Positions 1 to 12,723 of a stretch of DNA of 64,000 nt are shown one piece after another. Each line of letters starts with the position of its first letter. Within the stretch, counting starts at the first letter, position 1. Made by a program: the position numbers and the translations under genes. Under the pieces are notes generated by a model. The model had not been told where the DNA came from. It searched no databases and saw only the letters and a list, made by a program, of their open reading frames with translations. The stretch is from Sipunculus nudus (Eukaryota; Annelida; Sipuncula; Golfingiida; Sipunculidae). The stretch is from assembly GCA_026874595.1 (NCBI GenBank), contig CM049317.1, positions 33,408,901-33,472,900 on the forward strand. Direction: 5' to 3'.

Positions 1-117
1 ACATAATTTTTTTTTAAATAGCATTCTCTCGTGAGGTCAGTCTTTGTCTTTTTGTGGAATTTGAGTTCAAGAAAATAATATGTTATACAGTATCTCTAAA
101 TATTTAGGAATTTTTAG

Positions 118-1431
118 TGCCATCGGTATTTTACTGGGCGGATTGGTCATCATGGCGTGGATGTACAGAACAACAGTTATTTAGGCATAGCATTATGAAA
201 ATGACAGATAAAAGTCTCACATTAACTAACAAGATACAATGGGACAGTCACAGATATGATGGCCTGTTCATTCAGAAGATGTCCAGAGCAAACACATCTG
301 TTCAGTTAAAGAATTTGACGCCAACACTGTTGCATGTTGAAAGAACGGCCGAATACAGAAATTTCACCCATTAAGGGAGATTGCCAGGTGGCGCCTTGCA
401 TGTCGCTTCAACAGGAGCCCAGAAACACGGGGATTAAAATAAGAGTGAGTAATTGAATTATCACTAATTGACGTGTTCGGTATACAGAAGGTCGTAGACT
501 CGTGAAATTTGATAATTAAAAAAAGGAAGATGCCGAGTAATTTAAGTTTCTCAATGAAGAGATTGTGTATATATGATAAAATAAAGATCATAAGGGGTCA
601 GATACTCTTCATAAATGAAATATAGAGGACTTAAATACTCTTACACATCCGATTCAAAACTACTATTTAATAATGATTTTTTGTTTTTGATTTGAGATGC
701 ACAATATACATTAGAAATTTCTTTCATAAAAAAGTGTTACTGCCCACCTGGATTTGATCATGAGTTTCCTCGGGGTCGCTGGTACAAGAATTCAACATTG
801 GGCGCTTCCTATTACGAAATATCTACATTAAGTTTGAAATGGGCATTTGCAAAAACCTGCGTGCGACGTCAAAAGGAAATCTTCTGAGCATTGAATCTCG
901 TGAGGAACAGAGGCACATAGAAGAAATTTTAGACACAGGTGCTGATGGTATTTCAAATTCCGATTTACAGAAATTATTATGGCAGAAGTTTAACAAATTC
1001 GATTTATGCAGCACCTAAAGAAATATCACTGTCTGTATAATGTAATTTTGCAAGGGGTCTAACGTCAACTACTATCGATAATGCATTCTCTTATCTTAAA
1101 TACCTGAGGGTTATCAGACCATAAAGTCATTTTATGTTTTCTAGATAATCCTATCTGATTAGAAATGTAAATCTTGTCAATCAGGGGTGTATGAATACTG
1201 GACGTCCGGAAACGACCGAGAATCGAAGGAACATGGACATTGGACGCCACTGGTGAACCGTTTAGATACGACAATTGACACAAAGGGGAACCGAATAACC
1301 ACAGAACTCATGATATCGGAGACGAAGACGGACTTGCCCTTTCGTATGGTTACCGGTACAAATGGAATGACATGTCTGTTCTGAAAATGTTGTTGTTTTT
1401 CTGTGAAAGGCCTGCCATTACAAGGCAGTGA
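118..1431 (+). pseudogene. Secreted C-type lectin, inactivated duplicate (5' truncated by window)
   Basis: This is the decayed sister of the intact lectin at 4641-6529. Homologous exons are 118-444 (N-terminal domain), 735-947 (first half of the CTLD) and 1185-1431 (second half); the signal-peptide exon would lie left of the window. Compared with the intact copy, exon 118-444 has two in-frame stops (a GAA codon became TAA after the NFTH sequon, and another TAA lies near the donor). Exon 735-947 lacks two bases just after the acceptor and one base near 865, and one CTLD cysteine changed from TGT to TAT. The last exon lacks one base near 1223, and the Trp codon before the EPN motif is now TGA. 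Splice sites are still recognisable. Several independent lesions make it a clear pseudogene, although the EPN and WND coding segments can still be followed in the correct frames. Confidence 0.9.
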
Positions 1432-2881
1432 TGTAATACTAACGTATCTGAGCTACAGTTTTGTTGAATTGAATCTCATTCTACCTTTTGGAAGACCAAT
1501 GAAAAGTCCGAGGGCATCTGGTCGGAAAATAGAATCAGCAGTAATTTAATTAAATCGACATATGGTTTAGTAGGCAAATCGGAGTTTGTGAAATGCGTTT
1601 ACATTATCGCTTGAAGTTGGAATCAGTGTGAAATATCAATATTACGCAATCAAACATGCTATATGAGTAAACGTAGATCCTTTTATTAAACGTTTAATTT
1701 AAGTGGATTATTTGCAACACAGTTCTATATTTTTCATGTTTACAATGTAGATCAAATAGTGGATAAGGGTAATGCCAGTTTTCATCGCATTCAAAGTATT
1801 TGTGTTGTTTGACTGCTAACAAGTATTTATCCTTCGCATGGTTAGAACCATATTGTAATATGGTGTTTGCATAAAACTGGGATATCATATTAAGGTATGC
1901 ATTTAGGATATATATGTATCCAAAGATTTAAGAAATCAAAGTCCAAAGCTAAGTCTTTCATCTCCCTTTACTCACATTGGAAAAACTATCATCAGAATCC
2001 AGCTTACGATTCTATCACTTCTCTTTGAAGCTTTTGACCTCAACTGATCAAGGAAAAAGCCGATCTAAGAGTATAATATCCAAGAGAAGCATTGCCCTTG
2101 TTAAGGAAGGAAACTTGTTTTAATAGTAGGTGTTTTGATGGGCACGTTTTAATATTGGGGGCCTATATATACAATTTTAAAAGAGAAATATGGATCGTTA
2201 AACTGATTTTACACAATCGGATATTCACTTTATTCCGTAAATCGAATGTATTTAGTGGATATTTGATGCATTACAACATGTAAAATGTCGGTTGAACATG
2301 AACAAATGTATTTTTACTAGAGTCTGTAATTAGTGCAATATAGAATACATAGATTGTTTCTGAAGCTTTCCCAGATTTCCTTTGATTTTTCATGATTACC
2401 AATAAAAAGCTGGGATTATGTATCGTAATTAGTTATCATGTAAGTAACCATATTGTTATGACTTTATTTACTATCTTGTTAAACTTTCACTTATTCTTAG
2501 ATTTCTGTCAAGCATGTATTAAATGAGCTTTATATTGGAATATATCATCAAACGTATGGTTATAATTGTTTATATCTAGTTCAAAGCACAATTTTATGCT
2601 GAGACTATGTTGTTTTTACAAATGAGTATGGCTTCCTTTAAGACTGTCTTTATATTATATGAAAATATAATGCTTTATTTAGAGGTAAGCTGTTTTGAGG
2701 GTGTAATATGTAGGGGGTCCAAAAAAAGACGCCCTTGTAAAAGTTAAGTTGCGGATGATGAATTGAACAAATAAACAAGCCATAACTATTTGTTTTGTTT
2801 GTTTTTTAATATTTTATTGTCCATCTTCAAAACTAGGTAAACTAGGTGTATTAACATTTGGAGAATTCCATTCCGGTTTCC

Positions 2882-3170
2882 GACTACGTGACAGAGAGGG
2901 GACTGTCACACGCTACCTTTCTGATTATATCTTGTTGATAACCAGTCCCCGTAACTACTGTACCTGCGAGCCCTCCGCGTGTAATTGCCCATTGCTTTGT
3001 CATACCAGCGAAGTACCCCGAAAGGAGCATTGTTTGAGAGTGTAACACGGCCATTGAGAATTTAGGCTACAGAGCGCTAACCCTGATTGGGACTAGCTTA
3101 GAGTCGCATCCCTGGAGCACCAGAAACCGGTATTTCTTTATCGCAAACTGCTTTTTCACTGAACACGTAC
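2882..3170. other. GC-rich conserved block with competing hairpins (copy 1 of 3)
   Basis: A GC-richer segment in AT-rich surroundings, repeated at 8010-8300 and 9496-9786. It starts with GTGACAG, an 8-base loop and CTGTCAC (a perfect 7-bp stem). The overlapping GGGGACTG can instead pair with CAGTCCCC about 40 bases downstream (perfect 8-bp stem). The two foldings exclude each other. No protein or RNA family is recognised. Confidence 0.5.
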
Positions 3171-3770
3171 CAAAAGTAGTCACATTTTCCGACATCCCAT
3201 AATAGTTAGTTTAGAAGTTAGTCTAATATTTATTTTCTTTAAATGAAAGCGATACCTCTGGATCATAATTGGTAAATTTTTAACAACTAGGAAGTAACCT
3301 AGACACTGCGTGATAGATTAACATAAACATTAGCCTAGTGATAATGCATAAATATCTCGATTATTTTAATGTCAATCAGAAGCCAGAATCTGTTGACATG
3401 TATTTGTTTCCAGAATAGTAAAGCTACATCCAAACAAAGGCAAAATACAGTGCAATATACAGTGGATCCAAGTTGCAATAATGGCTTATCACTTTGATCC
3501 AATAGCTTAACAAAAATCAAATGATGTGATTTAAATAAAACGTGCAGGAAAAAAGTATGTAAATTACATGTATGCTATCCGTTGACAGTTCTCCGTTTAT
3601 CTTAAAAAGAAAGAACGGCATTGTGTCACTTTCATCCTGGATTGACAAGCAGATAAAAGGGGTATTCACTGTATGCATATAATAGTTCCCACTCACTGAA
3701 GAAAAATTAAATATTCGCAGTCTTTGTTAGCTAGATTTCGAGGCTAGCTATTCGATAACATTTTTTTTTT

Positions 3771-4640
3771 GTTACGTAATTGGAGTGGTAAATTTAAATG
3801 CAAGCTGTACATGTCACAATAAAAATAAACTAATTTGTCTATGTACACAAGTTGAATAAAAGTTTACCTGCTTGACACAATAGGTATGTATAATACAATA
3901 AATCACCGTGTCATGTTTTCGTTCCCGTGGATTCAATATGAAGAAGGGCATTTTGAAATAGACGTGACACATCTCTCTCACTTATCATGATCTCGGAAAT
4001 TTGTTCGGTCTCTCTGAGCGTTTAGCTCACACCTAGTCTATGTGGGCTATGAGAGACATGCGTGTGGTTCTATATGTCAACCAAAACTTACAGCTCGAAG
4101 CTCATTTCAGTTCTGTTTCACATGTTTCTTGCTCTGCAAGAGGATGGAAAATGAAGTGTAAATATAATTCATTAGTCAAGGTCACATTAATGATTTTATC
4201 TGTATGTTTTGATCAAGGAAACAATTAAAGTATATTTGTTTATATAACGATCGATGGTATTTCTGCTAGTTTCCAATATCTTATTCCACAACGCAATATG
4301 ATTGAGAATATTTGAGAAAAATCAATAGATGGAATTACCAAAACAGCGAAACTGCCCATGAAAGTAAAAATATATGTATTTAATAACATTTCAAATGTAT
4401 TATTTTAATGATCCGTCTATATACAGAATGGTTATTTCCTATTTTCTGCGTTGGTCTGTTTTTTTTCTTAATATCATTGAGGCTTCTCGCAGATACTTAG
4501 AGCAGATTAAAATTTGAATGTATTTTTTTAAACTAACAAATAGATACTTAATGTATCAGTTATATATCTCTGGTGTCTAAATGCCATTCTGTTTTGTAGC
4601 ATACCTTCTGGCAGAGCTATAATAACTTCATTCAACAATC
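3771..4640. other. Intergenic, no gene seen
   Basis: AT-rich sequence between the duplicated block and the first exon of the intact lectin. I see no exon-like ORF with splice signals. Any promoter of the lectin gene would be here, but no convincing TATA box can be placed. Confidence 0.5.
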
Positions 4641-6529
4641 ATGATACCAAATCAAAATATTCTCATATTCATCAGTTTGTTTCACGCAGATTCAATCGTG
4701 ATGTGTTTAGAATTGCGAAAAGCTATTTCAGGTAATCTACCTGATCTTTTCTAGGGCATTCGAAGAGGATAACATTGATAATTTTCTATGCAGCGTTTCT
4801 GATATTAGTCATTTGTTGTTGTATATATTTATCTTATTTGTGGCTGGTAAAAATAACTTGTAAAAAATGTTTATTACCAAACAAATTCAATTCAAATTTT
4901 CGCGAATTTTGCTCTGAAAATTTGCAATTTGAATTGACATTCATGTGAATATATTATGTAAAAATATGGCATTTAAAAGTGCATGTCATTATGACACTAA
5001 TTTGTGTTATTAAAAGAAATGCACAACTAGTTTGACCATGGATCCGTTGTTATTGTAGGGTCTGATTGATACTTATTTTTTTTTAAATAACATTCTCTCG
5101 AGAGGTCAGTCTTTGTCTTTTTGTGAAATTTGTTTTCGCAAAAATAATGTGTTATACAGTATCTCTAAGTATTTATGGATTTGTAGTGCCATCGGTATTT
5201 TACTGGGCGGATTGGTCACCATGGCGGGGATGTACAGAACAACAGTTATCTAGGCATCGCATTATGAAAATGACGCATACAAGTCTCATATTAACTAACA
5301 AGATACAATGGGAGAGTCACAGATGTGATGGCCTGTTCATTCAGGAGATGTCCAGAGCAAACACATCTGTTCAGTTAAAGAATTTGACGCCAACACCGTT
5401 GCATGTTGAAAGCACGGCTCAAATCAGAAATTTCACCCATGAATGGATATCGCCAGGTGGCGCATTGCATGTCGCTTCAACAGGAGCCCAGAAACACGCG
5501 GATGAAAATAAGAGTGAGTTATTGAATTATCACTAATTGACGTGTTCGGTATAAAGAATGTCGTGGACTCGTTAAATTTGATAATTAAAAAAGCAAGATG
5601 TCTCGATAAAAATGTCGAGTAAATGAAGTTTCCTGATGAAGAGATTGTGTATATATGATAACAAAAATATCGTAAGGGGTCAAATAATCTTCATAAATGA
5701 AATATGAAGGACTTAAATACTCTTACACAACCGATTCAAAATTACTACTAAATACTGTATTTTCTTTGTTTTTGGTGTGAGATGCACAATATACAATAGA
5801 AATTTCTTTCATAAAAAAAGGGGTTAACTGCCCACCTCGATTTGATCATGAGTTTCCTCGTGGTCGCCAGTACATGAATACAACATGGGGCGCTTCCTGT
5901 TACGAAATATCTACATTAAGCTTGAAATGGGCATTTGCAAAATCCGTGTGCGAAAAGTCAAAAGGAAATCTTCTGAGCATTGAATCTCCTGAGGAACAGA
6001 GGCACATAGAAGGAATTTTAGACTCAAGTGCTGATGGTATTTCAAATTTTGATACTCAGAAACTATTATGGCAAAAGTTTGACAAATCCCATTTATGCAG
6101 CACCTAAAGAAATATCGCTGTCTGTATAATGTAATTTTGCAAGGTGTTTAACGTCAACTTTTATCAGTAATGCATTCGCTGATCTAAGTTAGAACATAAA
6201 ATAAAGATTATCAAACCACAAAGTCATTTTATGCTTTCTAGATAATCCTATCAGATTAGAAATGTAAATCTTGTCAATCAGGGGTGTATGGATACTGGAC
6301 GTCTGGAACCGACCAAGAATCAGAAGGAACATGGAAATGGGACGCCACTGGTGAACAGTTTAGATACGACAATTGGCACGAAGGGGAACCGAATAACCGC
6401 AGAACGCATGATATCGGAGATGAAGACGGACTTGCCCTTACGTATGGTTACCGGTACAAATGGAATGACATGTCTGTTCTGAACATGTTGCTGTTTATCT
6501 GTGAAAGGCCTGCCATTACAAGGCAGTGA
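4641..6529 (+). CDS. Secreted C-type lectin, four exons, intact
   Basis: Model: exon 1 4641-4731 (ATG, hydrophobic signal peptide), exon 2 5187-5513, exon 3 5821-6036, exon 4 6282-6529 (TGA). All three introns are GT/AG and phase 1, and the joined length is 882 bp, an exact 293-residue frame. Exon 2 encodes a ~108-residue N-terminal domain starting FYWADWSPWRGC, weakly like a thrombospondin type-1 repeat opening, with three N-glycosylation sequons (NTS, NLT, NFT). Exons 3-4 encode a long-form CTLD: an early CP, then CY, SVCEK, the LLSIES strand, YWTSG, EPN (mannose-type calcium-site motif), WND and terminal FICE. A secreted calcium-dependent sugar-binding role follows from the family. Unusually, both partners of the inner CTLD disulfide are missing: EDG replaces EDC and no Cys follows WND. 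The exon 3 donor (GTATTT) is weak and was chosen for phase agreement. Exon 1 is predicted from the signal peptide and donor alone. Confidence 0.8.
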
Positions 6530-8920
6530 TGAAATACAAACGTATTTGACCTACAGTTTTGTTGAATCTTATGAATCTTATTCTACCTTTTGGAAAACCT
6601 ATGAAAAGTCCTGTGGCATCTGTCCGGAAAATTCAATCAGCTGTAATTTAATTAAATCGACATATGGTGTTGTAGGCAAATGAGCTGTTTGTAAAATGCG
6701 TTTACATTATCGCTTGAAGTTGGAATCAGTGTGAAACATAAATATTACGCATTCACAATAACATGCTATATGAGTAAACGTAGATCCATTTATTAAACGT
6801 TTAATTTAAGTGGATTATTTGCAACACGGTTCTATATTTGTTCATGTTTGCAATGTAGATCAAATAGTGGATAAGGGTAATGGCAGTTTTCATCGCATTT
6901 AAAGTATGTGTGCTGTTTGACTGCTGACAAGTATTTATCCTTCGCATTAGGAACCATATTGTAATATGGTGTTTGCATAAAACTGGGTTATCATATTATG
7001 TTATGTATTTAGGATAAATATGTATCCAAGGTAACCATTGATTTAAAAAATCAAATTAAATATGACAAAGTCCAAAGTTAAGTCTTTCATCTTCCTGTAC
7101 TCACATGGGCAAAACTATCATCAGAATACAGCTTACGATTCTATCATTTCTCTTTGAAGCTTTGGACCTTAAAACTGATAAAGGCAAAAAGCCGATCGAG
7201 AAAGTAAAATATCCAAGTGAAGCATTGTTCCTTGTTAAGGATGGAAACTTGTTTTAATAGTAGGTGTTTTGATGGGCACGTTTTAATATTGGGGCCTATA
7301 TATTCAAGTTTAAAAGAGAAATATGGATGGTTAAACTGATTTTTCACAATTGGATATTCCCTTTATCCCATAAATCGAATATATTTAGTGGATATTTAAT
7401 ACATTACAACATGTAAAAGTCGGTTGAACATGAAAAAATGTATTTTTCCTAGAGTCTGTAATTAGTGCAATATAGAATACATAGATTGTTTCTGAAGATA
7501 TTCCAGATTTCCCTTTATTTACCATGATTACCATAAAATGCTTGGATTATGTATCGTGACCAGTTATCATGTAAGTAACCATATTGTTATGACTTTATTT
7601 ACTATCTTGTAAAATTTTCACTTATTCTTAGATTTCTGTCAAGCATGTATTAAATGAGCTTTATTTTGGAATATATCATCAAACGTATGGTTATTATTGT
7701 ATATATCTAGTTCAAAGCACGATTTGATGTTGAGGCTATGTTGCTTTTTCAAATGAGTTTGGCTTCTTTATATTATATGAAAATATAATGCTTTATTTAG
7801 ACGTAACATGTTTTGAGGGTGTAATATGTAGGGGGTCCAAAAAATACGCAATTGTAAAAGTTAGGTTGTATTGAGTTCTGTGCGGATGATGAATTAAACA
7901 AATAAACAAGCCATAACTATTTGTTTATTTCTTTAAATATTTTATTGTCCATCTTCAAAACTAGGTAAACTAAGTGTATGAACATTTGCAGAATTCCATT
8001 TCGGTTTCCGACTACGTGACAGAGAGGGGACTGTCACACGCTACCTATCTGATTATATCCTGTTGATAACCAGTCCCCGTAACAACTGTACCTGCGAGCC
8101 CTCCGCGTGCAATTGCCAATTGCTTTGTCATACCAGCGAAGTACCCCGAAAGGAGCATTGCTTGAGAGTGAAACACGGCCATTGAGAATTTAGGCTACAG
8201 AGCGCTAACCCTGATTGGGACTAGCTTAGAGTCGCAACCCCGGAGCACTAGAAGCCGGTATTTCTTTATCGCAAACTGCTTTTTCACTGAACACATACCA
8301 AAAATAGTCACATTTTCGACATCCCATAATAGTTAGTTTAGAAGTTAGTCTAATATTTATTTTCTTTAAATGAAAGCGATACCTCTGGATCATAATTGGT
8401 AAATTTTTAACAAATAGGAAGTAATCTAGCCACTGCGTGTTAGATTAACATAAACATCAGCCTGGTGATAATGCATAAATATCTCGATTTTTTTAATGTC
8501 AATCAGAGGCCAGATTTGTTGAAATGCATTTGTTTCCAGAATGGTAAAGCTCTATCAAAACAAAGGCAAAACTGTTAATATACAGTGAATCAAATATCTA
8601 TATATATACAAGGTGCAATAATAGCTTATCACTTTGGTACAATCGCTAAACGAAAATCAAATGACCTGTTTCAAATAAAACGTGCAAGAAATAAAAATAA
8701 GTAAATTACATGTATGCTATTTGTTGACAGTTCCCCAATTATCTTAAAAAAGAAAGTAAGGCATTCTGTCATTTTGATCCTGGTTTGACAAGCAGATAAA
8801 AGGGATATTCTCTGTACGCATATAATAGTTCCCACTCACTAAAGAAAACAAAAATATTCGCAGTCTCTGTGAGCTAGATTTCGAGGTCAGCTATGCGATA
8901 ACGATTTTTTTGTTATGTGT
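5070..8920. repeat. Segmental duplication, downstream unit
   Basis: Second copy of the block at 1-3770, carrying exons 2-4 of the intact lectin and its 3' flank. The flank 6530-8000 shows no other gene; short ORFs there are not matched by open frames in the sister copy. Similarity ends near 8920, just after a TTTCGAGG motif shared by both copies. Confidence 0.85.
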
Positions 8921-9496
8921 TTGTCAACTGAAACAAAAAACCGGCTGGCAGGTTATGCTTAAATCATTTTCTGTTTCATGGGTCACTAGAAAAAGAAGTA
9001 CACGTGTGGTTTACCAGTTCTTACCACTTATAAACTTCCATCTAGATAAGTGTTTGCCAAACATAATAATGTAAAACTTAATCCAAGACACGCTCTGAGA
9101 ATAGCAAATTAATTGCTTTTTATTCATATAACACGGAATATTTTATATCATTATTTATTTTTTTTTTATTGCAAACTGTATAAACTATTTAGCTGCACCA
9201 GGGCGAATTTCCCTTATTACACTTATGACAAACAAAATAATGTAAAACTTATGTGTTAGAGCCAAAACACGCTCTATAAATAGCATAGTAATTTGTTTGC
9301 ACTCATATAATACGCAATACCTTATTTCAATATTTATTTATTTTTAATTGCAAACTGTATAAACTATTAACTGCACCGGTGGTGAATTTTTCCTACGGTT
9401 ATGATCACTCTGTATAACTGCAACAGTACCTTTTTACTTGAAGAAGCACACTAAATCATGTTTCGTTATGAAACCGCGTGTTAATTTGGCAAAGAG
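8011..9496. repeat. Tandem duplication, left 1,486-bp copy
   Basis: Nearly identical to 9497-10982. Only a handful of substitutions and one short poly-T difference are visible by eye, so the duplication is young. The left edge, internal junction and right edge share GACT, consistent with a microhomology-mediated or replication-slippage event. It holds the GC-rich hairpin block and two ~170-bp internal repeats (about 9058-9225 and 9228-9398) but no gene. Confidence 0.9.
9058..9398. repeat. Nested ~170-bp tandem pair
   Basis: Two imperfect copies in tandem, each containing AATAATGTAAAACTTA, an ACACGCTCT motif and TTGCAAACTGTATAAACTAT followed by CTGCACC. Because this lies inside the 1,486-bp duplication, the pair recurs at about 10545-10885. 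Confidence 0.75.
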
Positions 9497-10982
9497 ACTA
9501 CGTGACAGAGAGGGGACTGTCACACGCTACCTATCTGATTATATCCTGTTGATAACCAGTCCCCGTAACAACTGTACCTGCGAGCCCTCCGCGTGTAATT
9601 GCCCATTGCTTTGTCATAAGAGCGAAGTACCCCGAAAGGAGCATTGCTTGAGAGTGAAACACGGCCATTGAGAATTTAGGCTACAGAGCGCTAACCCTGA
9701 TTGGGACTAGCTTAGAGTCGCAACCCCGGAGCACTAGAAGCCGGTATTTCTTTATCGCAAACTGCTTTTTCACTGAACACATACCAAAAATAGTCACATT
9801 TTCGACATCCCATAATAGTTAGTTTAGAAGTTAGTCTAATATTTATTTTCTTTAAATGAAAGCGATACCTCTGGATCATAATTGGTAAATTTTTAACAAA
9901 TAGGAAGTAATCTAGCCACTGCGTGTTAGATTAACATAAACATCAGCCTGGTGATAATGCATAAATATCTCGATTTTTTTAATGTCAATCAGAGGCCAGA
10001 TTTGTTGAAATGCATTTGTTTCCAGAATGGTAAAGCTCTATCAAAACAAAGGCAAAACTGTTAATATACAGTGAATCAAATATCTATATATATACAAGGT
10101 GCAATAATAGCTTATCACTTTGGTACAATCGCTAAACGAAAATCAAATGACCTGTTTCAAATAAAACGTGCAAGAAATAAAAATAAGTAAATTACATGTA
10201 TGCTATTTGTTGACAGTTCCCCAATTATCTTAAAAAAGAAAGTAAGGCATTCTGTCATTTTGATCCTGGTTTGACAAGCAGATAAAAGGGGTATTCTCTG
10301 TACGCATATAATAGTTCCCACTCACTAAAGAAAACAAAAATATTCGCAGTCTCTGTGAGTTAGATTTCGAGGTCAGCTATGCGATTACGATTTTTTTGTT
10401 ATGTGTTTGTCAACTGAAACAAAAAACCGGCTGGCAGGTTATGCTTAAATCATTTTCTGTTTCATGGGTCACTAGAAAAAGAAGTACACGTGTGGTTTAC
10501 CAGTTCTTACCACTTATAAACTTCCATCTAGATAAGTGTTTGCCAAACATAATAATGTAAAACTTAATCCAAGACACGCTCTGAGAATAGCAAATTAATT
10601 GCTTTTTATTCATATAACACGGAATATCTTATATCATTATTTATTTTTTTTTTAATTGCAAACTGTATAAACTATTTAGCTGCACCAGGGCGAATTTCCC
10701 TTATTACACTTATGACAAACAAAATAATGTAAAACTTATGTGTAAGAGCCAAGACACGCTCTATAAATAGCATAGTAATTTGTTTGCACTCATATAATAC
10801 GCAATACCTTATTTCAATATTTATTTATTTTTAATTGCAAACTGTATAAACTATTAACTGCACCGGTGGTGAATTTTTCCTACGGTTATGATCACTCTGT
10901 ATAACTGCAACAGTACCTTTTTACTTGAAGAAACACACTAAATCATGTTTCGTTATGAAACCGCGTGTTAATTTGGCAAAGA
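9497..10982. repeat. Tandem duplication, right 1,486-bp copy
   Basis: Right copy of the tandem pair; see the left copy for edges. An open frame crosses the GC-rich block near 9438-9671, but its start depends on the duplication junction and the paralogous block at 2882 carries a stop in this frame, so I do not call it a gene. Confidence 0.9.
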
Positions 10983-11220
10983 GACTTCTTTCGTAAGACG
11001 AAAAACACAGTTTTGCATTTTTAGACATAAAGGGTTTACCTTCACGTGTGTCTTATGTCTGTTGTATCTGAATAAAATAATGCAAGCTTCGTCCAATATT
11101 ATTATTTTTTAATACCGCCATTCATCAAACAGGACCAATGTTTTATTGTTAAATAAAGCTCCATTTTTTTTTTATACAGATAGCCATTTTGAGAAGGAAC
11201 ACCTCAGAATTGTCCAGAAA

Positions 11221-12723
11221 ATGCACACGATCTTAAATTTGATTATCCTCTGAACCACCTACTACGCTGCATATGTAGAAGCGACAGACATACCACATCA
11301 AACAAGTACGTGTTTTATAGATCACTTATGATCAAGTTACATATTCAGATATAATCAAAAGGCTCATTTTTTAACACGAGCAAATGCGTATGAACTTGTA
11401 CCTTTAGAATGCACCGGCTGTTGTACATTAGACATTTTTGTATAGAATAGTCAGTATCTCAAAGATAATACCTTTATTAGAAATTCAGAATTATCTGTTT
11501 CATTATAAAGTATTACAATATTCAAAACATCTTGTAGCGATATATTACTGCCTCCGATGTCCTTTCTCTATATTTTAGCCACCAAAGGTTTAATATATGA
11601 ATTTTGGCCATCGTGGGACCGTTGCAAGCAGGGGTTGAAGCCAAGACATCGGTCTAGTCGCTAGGTGGCCTTAAATGGTCATCATCTGTCTGTGCAGATA
11701 GAGTATCGTATCTGTATTGATCCTCCCGTAAACCAATCAACACGGCAGTATTGGAGAAATACAGAACCTTGCTGACAAAGTAAAACTGTACAAATCTCAT
11801 TAAAGAATATCATAGAAAAAACATTATACAGGAATCAGCATTAACTCCAGAGCACATATTACCTGAAAATCATATTTTGTGCGAGCTTTCATTGTGAATT
11901 AATTTAATGGTACGTATATCACGCAGCCTCTGATTATGCTCCGGAACTAGTGACCGCTTCCTTTGGGGACATCCTTTCGAGAAAGGTTGGAACTCATCGT
12001 GTTATGGTTTATGGATACCTGGATCTCATTCATAACAGCAAAAGCGCATTGCGATCACCTCAACAGTAAACTTGTCAGCAAAGAATCAGGGGAAATGCAG
12101 ATGCATATTGATCGCTTATTCAAGAAATATGGAAAACGTCAGTTTGCTTTGCAAATATGGCTTATCAATTGTATACAGAAGGGTCTGTATTAACACGTTA
12201 TAAGCGCGTTTAAATACTTGTTTGCGGCAAAGGCCATTATAAATGAGCCGGAATTTAGTAATGAAATCCGATATTAGAACATGGTTTAAACCAAATTACA
12301 AAGTCCTGTTATTTTCCATATAAATGCCTTCTTTTTATAGCACTGAGTATAATATCGACTTATATATAGGAAGTGGTTATCAGAGAGCGATAAGAAACAT
12401 ACCTGGAAACGACATGTTTTACATGTCCTATCTACCTTTGTCTTTTTTTATTTTTATCAGGTGCATTTCAGTTCTGCACATCAAGATTCGATGAAACAGA
12501 AGAAGGCCACTAGGAATTGACAGCAACCGGTGAAGCTTTATATTACACCAACTGGGCTTCAAACCAACCCGACAACACTCACTATATTCCAGAAAATGAC
12601 CTTGTCCTTTCACCCGGTGTGTGGATTGACTTTGCGATAACAGTACAGTGCTGTTACATCTGTGAAAGGAATTTCGCTGCAAATATGATAGCAAGAGAGA
12701 GAAAAATTCTCTATTGCACATAA
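11221..12723 (+). pseudogene. Secreted C-type lectin, diverged pseudogene
   Basis: A third member of the same lectin family with the same exon layout. Exon 1 (11221-11305) has an ATG, a hydrophobic stretch, an in-frame TGA after ten codons and a good GTACGT donor. Exon 2 starts at 11579 with EFWPSWDRC, matching YWADWSPWRGC of the intact gene, and hits TAG at 11662-11664. Exon 3 (11927-12137) holds the CTLD start (GWNSSCYG) and AKAHCDHLNSKLVS in different frames, so at least one indel lies between them. Exon 4 (12461-12723) has TAG where the family has Trp, then TATGEALYY, a QPD motif (galactose-type in known CTLDs), WID in place of WND, and YICERN. Intron phases are all 1 where they can be checked. 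Four separate lesions show that it cannot make a full protein. Confidence 0.85.

Larger units (their letters stand above)
1..3770. repeat. Segmental duplication, upstream unit
   Basis: This stretch matches 5070-8920 almost throughout (offset about 5,069 at the left end and 5,128 near position 2882, because of small indels). It includes the lectin pseudogene, its 3' flank and a GC-rich block at 2882-3170. The left end lies outside the window and similarity fades near 3770. No gene other than the lectin copy is visible between 1432 and 3770, which is AT-rich noncoding sequence. Confidence 0.85.

Noticed and set aside
9438-9671. 77-codon ORF with several Cys across the GC-rich block
   Set aside because: Its N-terminal part exists only because of the tandem-duplication junction, and the older block copy carries a stop in this frame.
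12428-12721. 97-codon minus-strand ORF
   Set aside because: It is the antisense shadow of the last exon of the lectin pseudogene.
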